Positions 1 through 8,693 of a stretch of 64,000 nt of DNA are shown in pieces (the first letter of the stretch is position 1; the number at the start of each line of letters is the position of its first letter). The position numbers and the translations under genes are program-made. The DNA is from CAYOHG01 sp964465125 (GTDB lineage Bacteria; Planctomycetota; Phycisphaerae; UBA1845; Fen-1342). Below the pieces are notes generated by a model. That model did no database searches, had not been told where the DNA came from, and saw nothing but the letters and a program-made list of their open reading frames with translations. The stretch covers positions 21,648 through 85,647 of the forward strand of contig CAYXIO010000011.1 of the NCBI GenBank assembly GCA_964465125.1, read 5' to 3'.

Positions 1-1504
1 CTTCGAGCAGCAGGGCGGAGAGTCCGCAGACGGTCGGCGAGGCCATCGAGGTGCCGCACAGGGCCGTGTAGCCGCCGCTGCTGTAGCAGGAAGTGACTCC
101 GAAGTCGTCATTGGACTGGCAGCCGGGGGCGGAGATGTCGGGCTTCATGCGGCCGTCATCGGTCGGTCCCCAGCTTGTGAAATCGGTCACCGAGTCGTCA
201 TTCGAGTTCAGGGCGCCGACCGTGATGTGGTTCTTGGCATCGGCGGGCGGGGCGATGCTGTAGTAGTCGCCGAAGCCTTCGACGTCGCAGCGCGAGCCCT
301 GGCGCTCGTTGCCGTTGGCCCACACGATGCGGAAGGGCGCCCCGCCGCTGACGCTGCCGCGGACGACCGCGTCAATGACGGCGGAGGTCAGGCCGTAGTC
401 GCCCTGCCAGGTGCAGTCGAAGCCGTTGGGCTCGACGTTGCTGCCGATGGAGTTGTTGGAGACATCGGCGCCGTAGACGGTGATGGCCTCGCCGTAGTCC
501 GCCTCGAGGTCGCCGGGGTCGGTGTAGAGGAAGCCTGGGGTGAGACCGCCGGGCTGCTCGAAGCCGTAGGAGATGATGTCGACGCCGGGGGCCATGCCGC
601 GGTAGAGCGCGTTGCCCGCGCCGCTGCCGCCGATGGTGCCGGCGACGTGCGTGGCATGTCCGGAGATTCCGGAGGTGTCGCTGGCACCGACGGTGAGCCG
701 GCCGGCGAGGTCGCCGTGCGCGAAGACCTGACCGCCGTCGTAGACGAGCACGTCGATGCCGGTGCCGATGAGGCTGTAGGGCGGGCTGAAGACGGTGTCG
801 GCTCCGACCCGGGCGCGGTTGCTGTTGTTGAGCTCGCTCATCAGCGGCAGCGGGGGCTCAATCCACTGTACGCCGTCGCTCGCTGCCAGCAGGTTGATGT
901 TCTGATAGGGCAGAGCGACCACCATCGCATTGACGGACCGCAGGTGCCGGAAGACGACGCCGCCGGCCTGCTCGACCCGTTGGGCGCCGGCCACCGGGCT
1001 GACGTCCGGAAAGAGCATGACGTAGACGCCGACGATCGGGTTGCTCGGGTCCTTGTTGTCGTGGACGGACCACTTGGCCACCTCGCCGGCCAGCAGGTCG
1101 GGATGCAGCTTGTGACGAAGCTGGATGTCGCCCGCATAGGTGAGCGGGGCGGCGGCAAGAACGGCCTGCGGGTCGACCTTCGCGCCCAACGAAGCGAAGT
1201 AGGCGTGGTCGCCCAGGTAGCCCTGCAGGTGCACGCCGGCCGCGGAGAGCGCGGTCTGCTGCTGGGGTGTTAACGCGGAGGAAAACTGCACGACGATGTG
1301 CTTGCCGGCGGCGTTGGTCGCAAGGTGAGCAACGTCCTGCGCGACGCGCTTGACCGGCTGCACAGGCGTAAGTTGTGTACCGGTGCGCCAGCGAATGTCG
1401 GCCTGGCCGTGCGGTACGAAGGCCAATGTCGCCGACAGTGTGGCGGCACAGGTCAGGCACCGCGCCAGGCGCGCGTGCACACGGGTCTTACGAGCGGATG
1501 TCAT
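1..1504 (-). CDS. Subtilisin-like S8 serine protease, C-terminus cut by window edge
   Basis: A secreted serine endopeptidase of the subtilase (S8) family. The ATG at 1504 is preceded by a very strong ribosome binding site (GGAGGAGG, 1515-1522). A basic N-terminus and hydrophobic stretch (about residues 1-35) look like a signal peptide. The catalytic triad is visible: Asp256 in VLVYDGG (codon 737-739), His283 in GHATHVAGT (656-658) and Ser486 in CGTSMASPT (47-49). About 220 residues lie between the signal and the first catalytic motif, which is long enough for an N-terminal propeptide or inhibitor domain. At least 501 residues are present and the frame runs off the left edge, so any C-terminal domain is unknown. 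Function is a family assignment; the substrate is not predictable. Confidence 0.93.
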   Translation of the reverse strand, partial: MTSARKTRVHARLARCLTCAATLSATLAFVPHGQADIRWRTGTQLTPVQPVKRVAQDVAHLATNAAGKHIVVQFSSALTPQQQTALSAAGVHLQGYLGDHAYFASLGAKVDPQAVLAAAPLTYAGDIQLRHKLHPDLLAGEVAKWSVHDNKDPSNPIVGVYVMLFPDVSPVAGAQRVEQAGGVVFRHLRSVNAMVVALPYQNINLLAASDGVQWIEPPLPLMSELNNSNRARVGADTVFSPPYSLIGTGIDVLVYDGGQVFAHGDLAGRLTVGASDTSGISGHATHVAGTIGGSGAGNALYRGMAPGVDIISYGFEQPGGLTPGFLYTDPGDLEADYGEAITVYGADVSNNSIGSNVEPNGFDCTWQGDYGLTSAVIDAVVRGSVSGGAPFRIVWANGNERQGSRCDVEGFGDYYSIAPPADAKNHITVGALNSNDDSVTDFTSWGPTDDGRMKPDISAPGCQSNDDFGVTSCYSSGGYTALCGTSMASPTVCGLSALLLE

Positions 1505-1716
1505 GAAAGGGGTTCCTCCTCCAGGATGGAAAGGCGGCGCAACCGAAGCAAGGACGACGGTGCCGCGGCAATCAGGACTAAGTCCATGCATGGGACCTGA
1601 TGTCGGAAAGTTCAGTCTAACGCGCTCGGATAGCGAAAGAAATCCCGGACCGGGCGATTTCGGGCCTTGTGAACGCAGGTCCGTTTTGTTGAAGGCGCCG
1701 CTGCGTCGAAAAGTGG

Positions 1717-1753
1717 AGAAAAAAACAGCCGCGCCCGGTTGCCCAGGCGCGGC
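1717..1753 (-). terminator. Rho-independent terminator of the dockerin-type gene
   Basis: Read on the minus strand, GCCGCGCC (1746-1753) pairs perfectly with GGCGCGGC (1728-1735) and is followed by CTG and a run of seven Ts (1719-1725). It lies 36 bases after the stop codon of the gene at 1790-4591 and before the protease gene, so it separates two co-directional units. Confidence 0.85.
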
Positions 1754-1789
1754 GTGTCGATGGCGTTCAGATCGGTCTTCGTGCGCGGG

Positions 1790-4591
1790 TTAGCTGCCGA
1801 AGTTCACCAGCAGCAGCGACAGATCGTCGAGGTCGACGTCGCCGTCACCGTCCACGTCGCCCTGCTCATAGGTGGCGCCCGACGTCGTTCCGAAGTGCAC
1901 CAGCATGATCGAGAGGTCGTCGAGGTCCACGTCGCAGTCGTGGTCGAGGTCGCCCGGGATCGGCTCCACGACCGGCAGCGTGATCTTCGAAACCCACGTC
2001 CGCCAGCTTCCCGTCGTGTACTCGTGGTGTCCCCAGAACGCGCCCGGCTCGGCCGGGTCCGCCGAGACCGCGGAGTAGTCGCCCCAGCGCCCGCTGGTGT
2101 CCGAAGTGGTGCTGGCTTTCTCCAGGGCCGGAGCGCTGAACGTGCCCAGCGGGTCGCACGCCAGCCGGTACGCGCTCCACATGCTGAGGTACTCGTTCGA
2201 GGCGCTGCGCGTGAAACACAGCACGGCGTTGCCGGCGTCGTCGACCGTGATGGACGAGAACGTCAGGTAGATCAGCGCGCCCGGGTTGATCACGCCGGAC
2301 TGCACCAGCGCCGGATTCTGGCCCGAGGTCGGCCAGCCGTTCATTGCGACTTCGTACCAGCGCACCTTGACCGGGTTGTCGGCGTGATGGGTGGCCCAGA
2401 GCGAGCCGTTGCGATAGGCGCAGCTCCAGAAGCGGCCGTCGAACGTCTCGGGCCGGGCGGTGGTGCCCTGCTGGGCCGGGTCGCCCGGCGGAGCGTAGGA
2501 CGGGACCGTCAGGGTGAACGTCGTCGTCGCGGGCGTGCCGAGCGGATTGGTCAGCGCGATCAACCGGACCTGCGTGTTGGTGGCGGCTTCCTTGTGCTCG
2601 ATCATGTAGTAGGCTGGGGGGTTGTCGAACGCGACCGGCGGAATGCCGGCGGATTGCGTGCTGGTCGACAGCAGGAACGACTTGCTGATTGCCGGCGGAC
2701 TGCCGGCCAGCAGCGAAGCCTTGTCCCAGATGTAGACCGGGTAGGTCGCGCCGGCGCCCGGGAAGCCGTCGCCGGTCACATACACGGCGGTGGCGTCCAC
2801 GCCGATGTTGGGCGAATCGAACAGGTCGCCGGAAGTGGCGGTCGTGTCGAAGCGGTACTTGTACCACGTGCCGTTCGGGTTGCTGTCGTCCGAGACAGCG
2901 ATCAGCACGTACGAATGCGTGCCGCCCGGCGGCGCGAACGCCTCCGCCGCCATCGCGATGAAGCGGCCGCTCAGCTCGTCGTACAGCACCTCCGGATCAA
3001 ACACGAATCCCGACGCGCCCACGCTGCCCCAGAACCCGAACGAATCCTCGATCTCGTCCTGGAACTGAAGCACGCCGGCCTTGTCGTACGCCGCGATCCG
3101 CCCGTTCGTCATCACCACGATGTGATTCGGGCCGACCGCCATGTGCGGGTCCGGCGGCGTCCATCCGGTGTTGTTGACCGCGGTGAAGCCGAACGCGCCG
3201 CGTGTGTTGACGATCTCGCGCTCGTCCGCTTGATCGACGGCGAGCGGGTCGAAGGTCGGCGGGATGTGCGGCTGTGGACCGGCGGCGAGCACGACCTGCG
3301 GCTGCGCGCGGGTCATCTCGGCGGTGACGCCCTGCGTGCGGCCGTTGAGTGCCAGCGGCTGGTCGCAGCCCATGGTGACGTAGACTTCGTTCTTATCCTG
3401 CGGGCCGCCCTTGCCGCTCCAGACCGCGAGGGTGCGGCCGTCAAGGCCGAACGCGACGCGCGCGTGGCTGACGCAGCCGCACAGGCGCTGCGGGCCTTCC
3501 GTCGCGACGGAGACGCGAAACTCGCCGCCTGCCGGTGCACCGCTCGCATCGTAGCGCTGACCGAAGATCCCGTCGTGGTCGCCGTCGTCGCCGTTCCATG
3601 CGACCAGCAGGCTGCCATCCGGACGGACGGCGAGCGCGGCGCCGGATTGCTGACCGGCTCGGTTCGTGTTCACCACGAACGGTTCACACAGAGGCCTGCC
3701 GGAGGCGTCGAAACGGCGCGCCACCACGCCGTAGCCGTCCCCGTCCGAAGTCGCATCATGCCAGGCGACGAAAAACCCGGTTGGCGTTGCGGCAACCACC
3801 GGCTCCACCGGACTGACCGCGGGGGCGCCGTCCACGTCGAGTACGGCGCCGAGCGCTTTGCCGTCGGCGGTGTAGCGCTGCATCCAGACGCCTTCAGGAC
3901 GACCGTCCGCGCCGATCGACGAGTAGGCGACCGCGAAGCTGCCGTCCGATCGGAACGCGACCGCCGGCGCCGAGGCATTGACGTGGGCGCTTGGGCTGAC
4001 GGTGAATTCGTCGCCGCGCGGCGTGCCGTCGGCGTTGAGCAGACGGGCGCTGAGCGTGGCACGCGCGTTGCGCGACGACTGGCTTGACCAGACGGCCAGC
4101 AATTCGCCGGACGGCCCCGAAGCGATCACCGGCAGGGTCTGATCGCCGCGCGTCACCTGGTTGACGAGAATTTCGGAGCCGCCGGTCAGGTCGGCGCGGA
4201 GCCGCCGAGCGACAATGGCACTGCCTGAGCCATCCTGGCCGTGGGACTGCCAAGCCACCCAGATGCCGGCGTTGGGTGCCGCGGCGATTGCGGGCCGCGA
4301 TTGATGCGACTGATTCCACAGGCCTAGTGCCGTCTCGCCGCCGATCGCAATGCCGTCGGCGTCGAATCGCTGAGCGTAAACGCCGTAGCGCCCGGACTGC
4401 TGCCGGCGGCTTTCCCAGGCGACTAAGAACGTGCCGTCCGGCTGTACGCACAGTACCGCCGCTTCCTGGGCGCTGGGTGTGTAGGTATTCGCGCGGAATT
4501 CGTAGCGATTGGCGGAGACGTTGGCCTGCGAGTTGCCGTAGGCCGCGCAGGCGATCGCCGCGCCCGCGACGTAGCAGAGCATCATCTTCAT
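1790..4591 (-). CDS. Large secreted protein with propeller-like repeats and dockerin-like C-terminus
   Basis: 933 residues beginning with a signal peptide (MKMMLCYVAGAAIACAAYG). Residues of about 30-400 carry repeats of the form LVAWxSxxxDGxGxGVxxRRFDAxG, a pattern found in predicted beta-propeller surface proteins. The middle part (about 440-870) is a second beta-rich region with no family I recognise. The last 54 residues contain two acidic calcium-loop segments, each ending in a hydrophobic helix and FG (DVDLDDLSIMLVHFG and DVDLDDLSLLLVNFG). This is the duplicated EF-hand-like, dockerin-like tail common on planctomycete secreted proteins. The likely location is the cell surface or outside the cell. 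The ATG has GGAG eight bases upstream. No catalytic motif is evident, so no enzymatic role is claimed. Confidence 0.85.
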   Translation of the reverse strand: MKMMLCYVAGAAIACAAYGNSQANVSANRYEFRANTYTPSAQEAAVLCVQPDGTFLVAWESRRQQSGRYGVYAQRFDADGIAIGGETALGLWNQSHQSRPAIAAAPNAGIWVAWQSHGQDGSGSAIVARRLRADLTGGSEILVNQVTRGDQTLPVIASGPSGELLAVWSSQSSRNARATLSARLLNADGTPRGDEFTVSPSAHVNASAPAVAFRSDGSFAVAYSSIGADGRPEGVWMQRYTADGKALGAVLDVDGAPAVSPVEPVVAATPTGFFVAWHDATSDGDGYGVVARRFDASGRPLCEPFVVNTNRAGQQSGAALAVRPDGSLLVAWNGDDGDHDGIFGQRYDASGAPAGGEFRVSVATEGPQRLCGCVSHARVAFGLDGRTLAVWSGKGGPQDKNEVYVTMGCDQPLALNGRTQGVTAEMTRAQPQVVLAAGPQPHIPPTFDPLAVDQADEREIVNTRGAFGFTAVNNTGWTPPDPHMAVGPNHIVVMTNGRIAAYDKAGVLQFQDEIEDSFGFWGSVGASGFVFDPEVLYDELSGRFIAMAAEAFAPPGGTHSYVLIAVSDDSNPNGTWYKYRFDTTATSGDLFDSPNIGVDATAVYVTGDGFPGAGATYPVYIWDKASLLAGSPPAISKSFLLSTSTQSAGIPPVAFDNPPAYYMIEHKEAATNTQVRLIALTNPLGTPATTTFTLTVPSYAPPGDPAQQGTTARPETFDGRFWSCAYRNGSLWATHHADNPVKVRWYEVAMNGWPTSGQNPALVQSGVINPGALIYLTFSSITVDDAGNAVLCFTRSASNEYLSMWSAYRLACDPLGTFSAPALEKASTTSDTSGRWGDYSAVSADPAEPGAFWGHHEYTTGSWRTWVSKITLPVVEPIPGDLDHDCDVDLDDLSIMLVHFGTTSGATYEQGDVDGDGDVDLDDLSLLLVNFGS

Positions 4592-4702
4592 GTCAGGCTC
4601 CGAATGTTGCGGTTGAGTGCACGATCATCACGTTCCGCGGCCGGTCGGCCGGTCGCGGAGAATCGGCGGTAAGCACGCCGCGAGGATTTCGGCCCGAGTA
4701 CG

Positions 4703-4732
4703 CTTATACCCGGGCCAAGCGTGGGAACACAA
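4703..4732 (-). promoter_or_regulatory. Possible sigma70-type promoter for the dockerin-type gene
   Basis: On the minus strand a TTGTGT box (4727-4732) and a TATAAG box (4703-4708) are separated by 18 bases, about 110 bases upstream of the ATG at 4591. This is a weak consensus match made by eye. Confidence 0.3.
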
Positions 4733-4848
4733 GCTCAGGCTCGCCCGAATCGGACCTGCGGCATGGCGCCGGCGACGGCGGAGCCGCATTATCGCCCCTG
4801 CGTCGGCGCCCATCAGCTATCATTCCACGTCTGCAGGAGGGATTCACG

Positions 4849-5559
4849 GTGGATGCCGAGGCGCTGATTCTGGATGAGCTGGAGCGACGGGTACTGGGCG
4901 TGCTGCTGGAGAAGGACTTCACCCAGCCGCAGGCCTACCCGATGACGCTGAACGCGATCACCGCGGCCTGCAACCAGAAGAGCAACCGTGATCCGCTGAT
5001 GGAGCTCGACGACGATACGGTCTGGGACACGCTTTCGCGGCTGCGCGAACGCGGATGGGTGACACGCATCCTGCCGCAGCCGGGCGGGCGGGTCGACAAG
5101 TTCAAGCATGCCGTTCCTGAGAAGTTGAGCTGGCAGAGCCCGCTGCGCGCGGTGATGACCGAGTTGCTGCTGCGCGGTTCGCAGACCCCCGGCGAGCTGC
5201 GCTCGCGCTGCGCGCGCTTCACGCCCTTCGAGTCGCTCGAATCCGTGATGCAGGTGCTTGAGACGGCGATGCGTTGGAGCCCGCCGCTCGTGCGCATTCT
5301 TCCGCGCGGCGGCGGTCAGTCCGCGGATCGCTACGCGCACTGCCTGTACGCCGAGGGCGCGGACGCGTCGTTGCCGTCAGCTTCCGCCGCCGCAACGCGC
5401 GCGGGTGCGCCCGCGGCCGCATCCGTCGGCGCGGGCGGTGACGTCGATTCGCTCCGAGACGAGTTGGCGCACCAGCGGCAGGAGATTGCGGCGCTTCAGC
5501 TCCGGCTCGCGCGCGTGGAGCAGCAGGTGGGGATTACGCCGCCGCATGAAATCGGGTGA
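4849..5559 (+). CDS. yceH: YceH family protein (DUF480)
   Basis: 236 residues matching the YceH/DUF480 family, whose fold is two winged-helix domains. The conserved N-terminus is clear: a leucine-rich helix with RRVLGVLLEKDFTQP, then YPMTLNAITAACNQKSNRDP. The second wing is around the segment RGSQTPGELRSRCARFTPF. The GTG at 4849 is chosen because an AGGAGG (4835-4840) lies eight bases upstream and because it matches the family N-terminus; the open frame extends much further upstream but without family similarity. The C-terminal 60 residues are an alanine-rich linker followed by a short coiled-coil-like helix (QRQEIAALQLRLARVEQQ). The biological role of the family is poorly defined. Confidence 0.93.
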   Translation: MDAEALILDELERRVLGVLLEKDFTQPQAYPMTLNAITAACNQKSNRDPLMELDDDTVWDTLSRLRERGWVTRILPQPGGRVDKFKHAVPEKLSWQSPLRAVMTELLLRGSQTPGELRSRCARFTPFESLESVMQVLETAMRWSPPLVRILPRGGGQSADRYAHCLYAEGADASLPSASAAATRAGAPAAASVGAGGDVDSLRDELAHQRQEIAALQLRLARVEQQVGITPPHEIG

Positions 5560-5609
5560 CTGCGCGATGGGAGTCTCGCACGAGCGAGAGTCGCGTCCCG
5601 CGATTTCGC

Positions 5610-6575
5610 TCAGCGCGCTCGGACGAATGCGTCGGGCTTCAAGCCGGATTGCGGCAGCGCTGGTCGAATGTCCTTGAGGAAGCGCTGCGCGTCGGTGTAG
5701 TAGCCCGCGGTCGGGCGCAATGCCGGGACCCATCGTCGCCAGTACGCGTTGAAGCGGTCCATCAGCGATTCGCGCAGGTACTTCGCGAGCATGCTGGCCA
5801 GAGCAACGGGCAGGTGCCGGCGGTCGGCGTCGACCGAGAACTCGATCGTCCATTGCCGATCGCCGCGCGAAAGCCGGTATCGGCTGGTCGTTTCGGACTC
5901 GGCCTCGACGCGCAGCGCGCGATCCGGAAAGCTCGACAGCAGCAGGGGAGTGTAGTGGCTGCGCCCGCCGAGCCGATCGACGCGAAAGTGAATCCGACGG
6001 AACGACGCCGGCGTGTGCGTGTCCACCCAGTCGATCAACCGCAGAATTCGCTCCACGAGCACGGCGGCCTTGTTATGCGTGTGCGCCAGTCGCGCGTTGA
6101 GCGCGTCCTCGGTCAGCACACAGGCCCGCAGCGTCGCCAGCCGAGCCTCGGCGGCGTTCATCGCCGCAAGCAGTCGCGCACGCACGCCGGCGGTGCTGCC
6201 GAAGGACGCATCCAGCGGCAGCGGCTGCGCCAGGTCGGCATACCACGGGGTCGTCGGAGTCGGGGCGACCGTCGCCCCCAGCGCGGCGAGAAACGCGCCG
6301 AGGCCGTCGCAGTTCAGGTCGGCGGCCTGCGCCAGCGTCAGCACGACGCGCTCCAGCGGCGCCAACCCGTGCTTGCGGTCGAAGACCTCCTTGGAGTCGC
6401 CGATGCGCAGGCGCCAGTCGCGCCGCGCAGCGTCGCGCGTTACCGCAGCGCCGAGCAGCGACCACAAATCCGCGTCGGCGTGCTCGTCGGCGAGGTCCCA
6501 CACGCTTGCACCGATCAGCAGCGGACCGAGCGACGGTCCGTAGCCGGCCTCGTCTATTCCGACGATGCGAATCAC
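5610..6575 (-). CDS. Ribonuclease HII-like protein (divergent, long)
   Basis: 321 residues with the RNase HII framework: GIDEAGYGPSLGPL near the N-terminus (Asp8, Glu9), IGDSKEV (Asp60, matching the DSK motif), a later RVDRLGGR segment (Asp200) and ALASMLAKYLRES near residue 260, which matches the ASxxAKxxRD helix of the family. RNase HII removes ribonucleotides and RNA primers from RNA/DNA hybrids. Typical bacterial RnhB is about 200 residues, so this one carries roughly 100 extra residues between the DSK motif and the C-terminal motifs. It is the last gene of a five-gene operon, starting with GTG three bases after the permease stop codon. It could be a specialised paralogue rather than the housekeeping enzyme. 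Confidence 0.72.
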   Translation of the reverse strand: MIRIVGIDEAGYGPSLGPLLIGASVWDLADEHADADLWSLLGAAVTRDAARRDWRLRIGDSKEVFDRKHGLAPLERVVLTLAQAADLNCDGLGAFLAALGATVAPTPTTPWYADLAQPLPLDASFGSTAGVRARLLAAMNAAEARLATLRACVLTEDALNARLAHTHNKAAVLVERILRLIDWVDTHTPASFRRIHFRVDRLGGRSHYTPLLLSSFPDRALRVEAESETTSRYRLSRGDRQWTIEFSVDADRRHLPVALASMLAKYLRESLMDRFNAYWRRWVPALRPTAGYYTDAQRFLKDIRPALPQSGLKPDAFVRAR

Positions 6576-6578
6576 GCG

Positions 6579-7436
6579 CTACCAGCCCAGCGTGTAGAAG
6601 ATCACGGCAAAGACGCAGTCCGCGGCGATCAGCGCCACGATGCTCTTTACGACCGTGGTGGTGGTTGCCTTGCCGACGCCCTCGGCGCCGCCGCGCACGT
6701 TCAGCCCCTCGTAGCAGGCCAGGCCCGCGATGAGCACGCCGAAGACGGCGGCCTTCACGAGGCCGGTGAAGTAGTCGCCGAGGCGGATCGCGGCGCGCGT
6801 GCCGTCAAGGTAGAGCAGCGCGGGAATGTCCAGCACGACGACGCCGGTGAACATGCCCCCCAGCATGCCGACCACATCGGCCAGCACGCTGAGCCCGATC
6901 AGCATGAGGGTGGTCGCGATGACGCGCGGCACGACCAGGTAGCGGATCGGATCGAGCGCGTGGGCGCGCAGGGCCTTGATCTCCTCGCCTTCGACCATGG
7001 TGCCTAGCTCGGCGGCGATGGACGCGCCCGCGAACCCGCTCAGCAGAATCGCGGTGATGAGCGGCCCGAGTTCGCGCAGGACAGCGATTGCGACGACGTC
7101 GGCGGTGCGCTCGACCTGGCCGTAGGCTTCGAGCGTCGGCGCCATGTTGAGCGCCAGGATGATGCCGATGAACGCCTGTACGACGATGACGATGGGAATG
7201 CTGCGCACGCCGAAGCGGAAGCTCTGGGAGGCGATGTCGGCCCAGGGGACGCGCCGCCCGCGCGGGTTGAGCCAGGCGCTGGCGCGCAGCAGGACGACGG
7301 AGAGCAGCCGGGTGACGCCGCCGACGTACGCGGCCGCACCGTGCAGCTTGCCGAGTCCCCGGCGCGTCGCCCCGCCGACGGCCTCGACGCCGCCGCGCAG
7401 CCGCGAGGGGCGCGGAGGATTCTCGGTGGCGCTCAT
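6579..7436 (-). CDS. MlaE-family ABC transporter permease
   Basis: 285 residues of the MlaE/YrbE permease family, which moves phospholipid or hydrophobic substrates between inner and outer membranes in diderm bacteria. After a basic N-terminus, residues of about 70-285 hold five or six hydrophobic segments. The family core is recognisable: FRFGVRSIPIVIVVQAFIGIILA, then the conserved cytoplasmic loop ELGTMVEGEEIKALRAHALDP, which contacts the ATPase. It overlaps the STAS gene by four bases (ATGA). MlaB of the Mla system is also a STAS protein, so the pairing makes sense. No MlaF ATPase or MlaD lipid-binding gene lies in this window; they must be elsewhere if the transporter is complete. Confidence 0.88.
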   Translation of the reverse strand: MSATENPPRPSRLRGGVEAVGGATRRGLGKLHGAAAYVGGVTRLLSVVLLRASAWLNPRGRRVPWADIASQSFRFGVRSIPIVIVVQAFIGIILALNMAPTLEAYGQVERTADVVAIAVLRELGPLITAILLSGFAGASIAAELGTMVEGEEIKALRAHALDPIRYLVVPRVIATTLMLIGLSVLADVVGMLGGMFTGVVVLDIPALLYLDGTRAAIRLGDYFTGLVKAAVFGVLIAGLACYEGLNVRGGAEGVGKATTTTVVKSIVALIAADCVFAVIFYTLGW

Positions 7437-7783
7437 ACCTTGTGAGCCTGATCCAGCGATTCGACGATCCGGAAGAACGTGCTGAGCCGCGTGATTTCAA
7501 GCAGGCTGCGGACGCGCGGCTGCACGCCGAGCAGCACGAGCGGCGTGTTGCGCTGCTCGGTGCGGCGTTTGAGATCGACGAGCGTGCCGAGGCCGGAGGA
7601 GTCCATGTACTTCAGCCCGTGCAGATCGAGCACGAGCCGTTTCGGCTGGGAGTCGATCACTTCGAGCAGCCGGGCGCGCAGCTCGGGGGACGAGTTCAGG
7701 TCGACTTCCCCGAACAGCCGCAGGATGGTCGCCCCGCCGTCGCTGGCCGTTTCGATGCGCAGTGTCGCCTGGTTGTCAGTCAT
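7433..7783 (-). CDS. STAS domain protein (anti-sigma-factor antagonist / MlaB-like)
   Basis: 116 residues forming a single STAS domain. The conserved loop YMDSSGLGTLVDL (residues 59-71) contains the serines phosphorylated in SpoIIAA/RsbV-type antagonists, and the strand before it (KRLVLDLHGL) is typical. It overlaps the upstream kinase-like gene by eight bases and the downstream MlaE permease by four, so all three are probably translationally coupled. Two roles are possible: a classical anti-anti-sigma factor acting with the upstream RsbW-like protein, or the MlaB-like regulator of the lipid transporter. The intact DSSG favours a phosphorylatable protein. Confidence 0.88.
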   Translation of the reverse strand: MTDNQATLRIETASDGGATILRLFGEVDLNSSPELRARLLEVIDSQPKRLVLDLHGLKYMDSSGLGTLVDLKRRTEQRNTPLVLLGVQPRVRSLLEITRLSTFFRIVESLDQAHKV

Positions 7784-8246
7784 GGCAATCCCTGTCCTTC
7801 GCCGGCGGGTTGCTGATCGCCGACGAGAAGTACTTGCGCATCACCAGCCGCATGCCGCCGTCCGTTGCGTGGCTGTACTCGGCCTGGTCCATCAGGGCAC
7901 GAATGATGTGCACACCCAGCCCGCCGGGACGGGGCAGGTCCAGGTCGCGGCCGCGGATCGAATCCAGCGGCACCTGCCGGCCCCAATCCCGCACGACAAA
8001 CTCGAGCGCCCGCCCGTGGTCCGGGGTCTGGATGCACGCACCGCGCAGGCAAATGCGCTGCCCCGGCTGATTCTCGTACCCATGCCGAATCACGTTCGTG
8101 AGCGCCTCGTCCAGCGCCAGCACGATGTCGGCGTTCATTTTCTCGCTCGCCCCGCAGGCGGCGACCCACTCGCCAACCAGGTCGCGCACCCGGCGAAGAT
8201 CCGCCGCGTCGCTGAGCATCTCGACCTCGAGCGGGCCGGGCATCAT
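7776..8246 (-). CDS. RsbW/SpoIIAB-type serine kinase (anti-sigma factor ATPase)
   Basis: 156 residues with a GHKL (HATPase_c) fold of the RsbW/SpoIIAB type. The N-box helix is ADIVLALDEALTNVIRHGY, followed by VVRDWGR and the glycine-rich GGLGVHIIRALMD lid. The C-terminal strand GGMRLVMRKYF is also typical. Such proteins phosphorylate STAS antagonists on serine and can sequester sigma factors. The gene starts with ATG ATG, overlapping the lipoprotein stop by four bases, and overlaps the STAS gene by eight bases. No sigma factor gene is nearby, so the partner may be the adjacent STAS protein alone. Confidence 0.87.
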   Translation of the reverse strand: MMPGPLEVEMLSDAADLRRVRDLVGEWVAACGASEKMNADIVLALDEALTNVIRHGYENQPGQRICLRGACIQTPDHGRALEFVVRDWGRQVPLDSIRGRDLDLPRPGGLGVHIIRALMDQAEYSHATDGGMRLVMRKYFSSAISNPPAKDRDCHD

Positions 8247-8671
8247 GAGCCGCCCCCCGATGCGAGATCGACGCTTGCACGCGTGGCGGGCCCCGAGCCT
8301 GCCGGCGCCGCCGGCGACGTCGAACCGCGCGGCCGCGCCGTCACCTGGCCGGAGCGCAACGCGTCCTTCCAGCGCGCCGCCGCCGCCGTGCGCGAGGCCT
8401 CGCTCGCGTAGTACACGTACCCGTACGTTTGCCCGCAGAGGCGTTCCAGCGCCTGGATCGCGTAGAGGCGAACCGCCGGGTCCGCGTCCTCCAGCAGCCG
8501 CACCAGCCGCGGGACGGACTCGACGTCGCCGCGCTCGGCGGTCTCAATTGCGGCCGCGGCGCGGTCCGGCGGATACTCCGATTCCATCCGCTCGTGAATC
8601 AACTGGCGATGGCAGGCACCGACAAGTCCGAGAGCGGACACGAGCAGTGCCAGACGAAAGATCCGCGGCAT
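8243..8671 (-). CDS. Small HEAT-repeat lipoprotein
   Basis: 142 residues. The N-terminus MPRIFRLALLVSALGLVGAC is a lipoprotein signal with the lipobox LVGAC. The mature part contains two HEAT-like helical pairs (AAAAIETAERGDVESVPRLV and DADPAVRLYAIQALERL), then a short helix and a Ser/Pro/Gly-rich tail. I chose the ATG at 8671 over in-frame ATGs at 8695 and 8686 because the 8695 codon lies inside a perfect TATAAT box and the transcript should begin near 8687. It is the first gene of the operon with the RsbW-like kinase, STAS and MlaE proteins. A role as envelope sensor or scaffold for that system is inference. Confidence 0.75.
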   Translation of the reverse strand: MPRIFRLALLVSALGLVGACHRQLIHERMESEYPPDRAAAAIETAERGDVESVPRLVRLLEDADPAVRLYAIQALERLCGQTYGYVYYASEASRTAAAARWKDALRSGQVTARPRGSTSPAAPAGSGPATRASVDLASGGGS

Positions 8672-8693
8672 CGCGACCCCAGGCATGCCGCCC

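Noticed and set aside
227..1273. A 348-residue plus-strand frame at the left edge
   Set aside because: It is antisense to the protease gene, which has an intact catalytic triad and a strong ribosome binding site.
1739..4087. A 782-residue plus-strand frame over the dockerin-type gene
   Set aside because: It is antisense to a signal-peptide-bearing protein with repeats and dockerin-like motifs, and its Arg-rich composition is that of a complement artefact.
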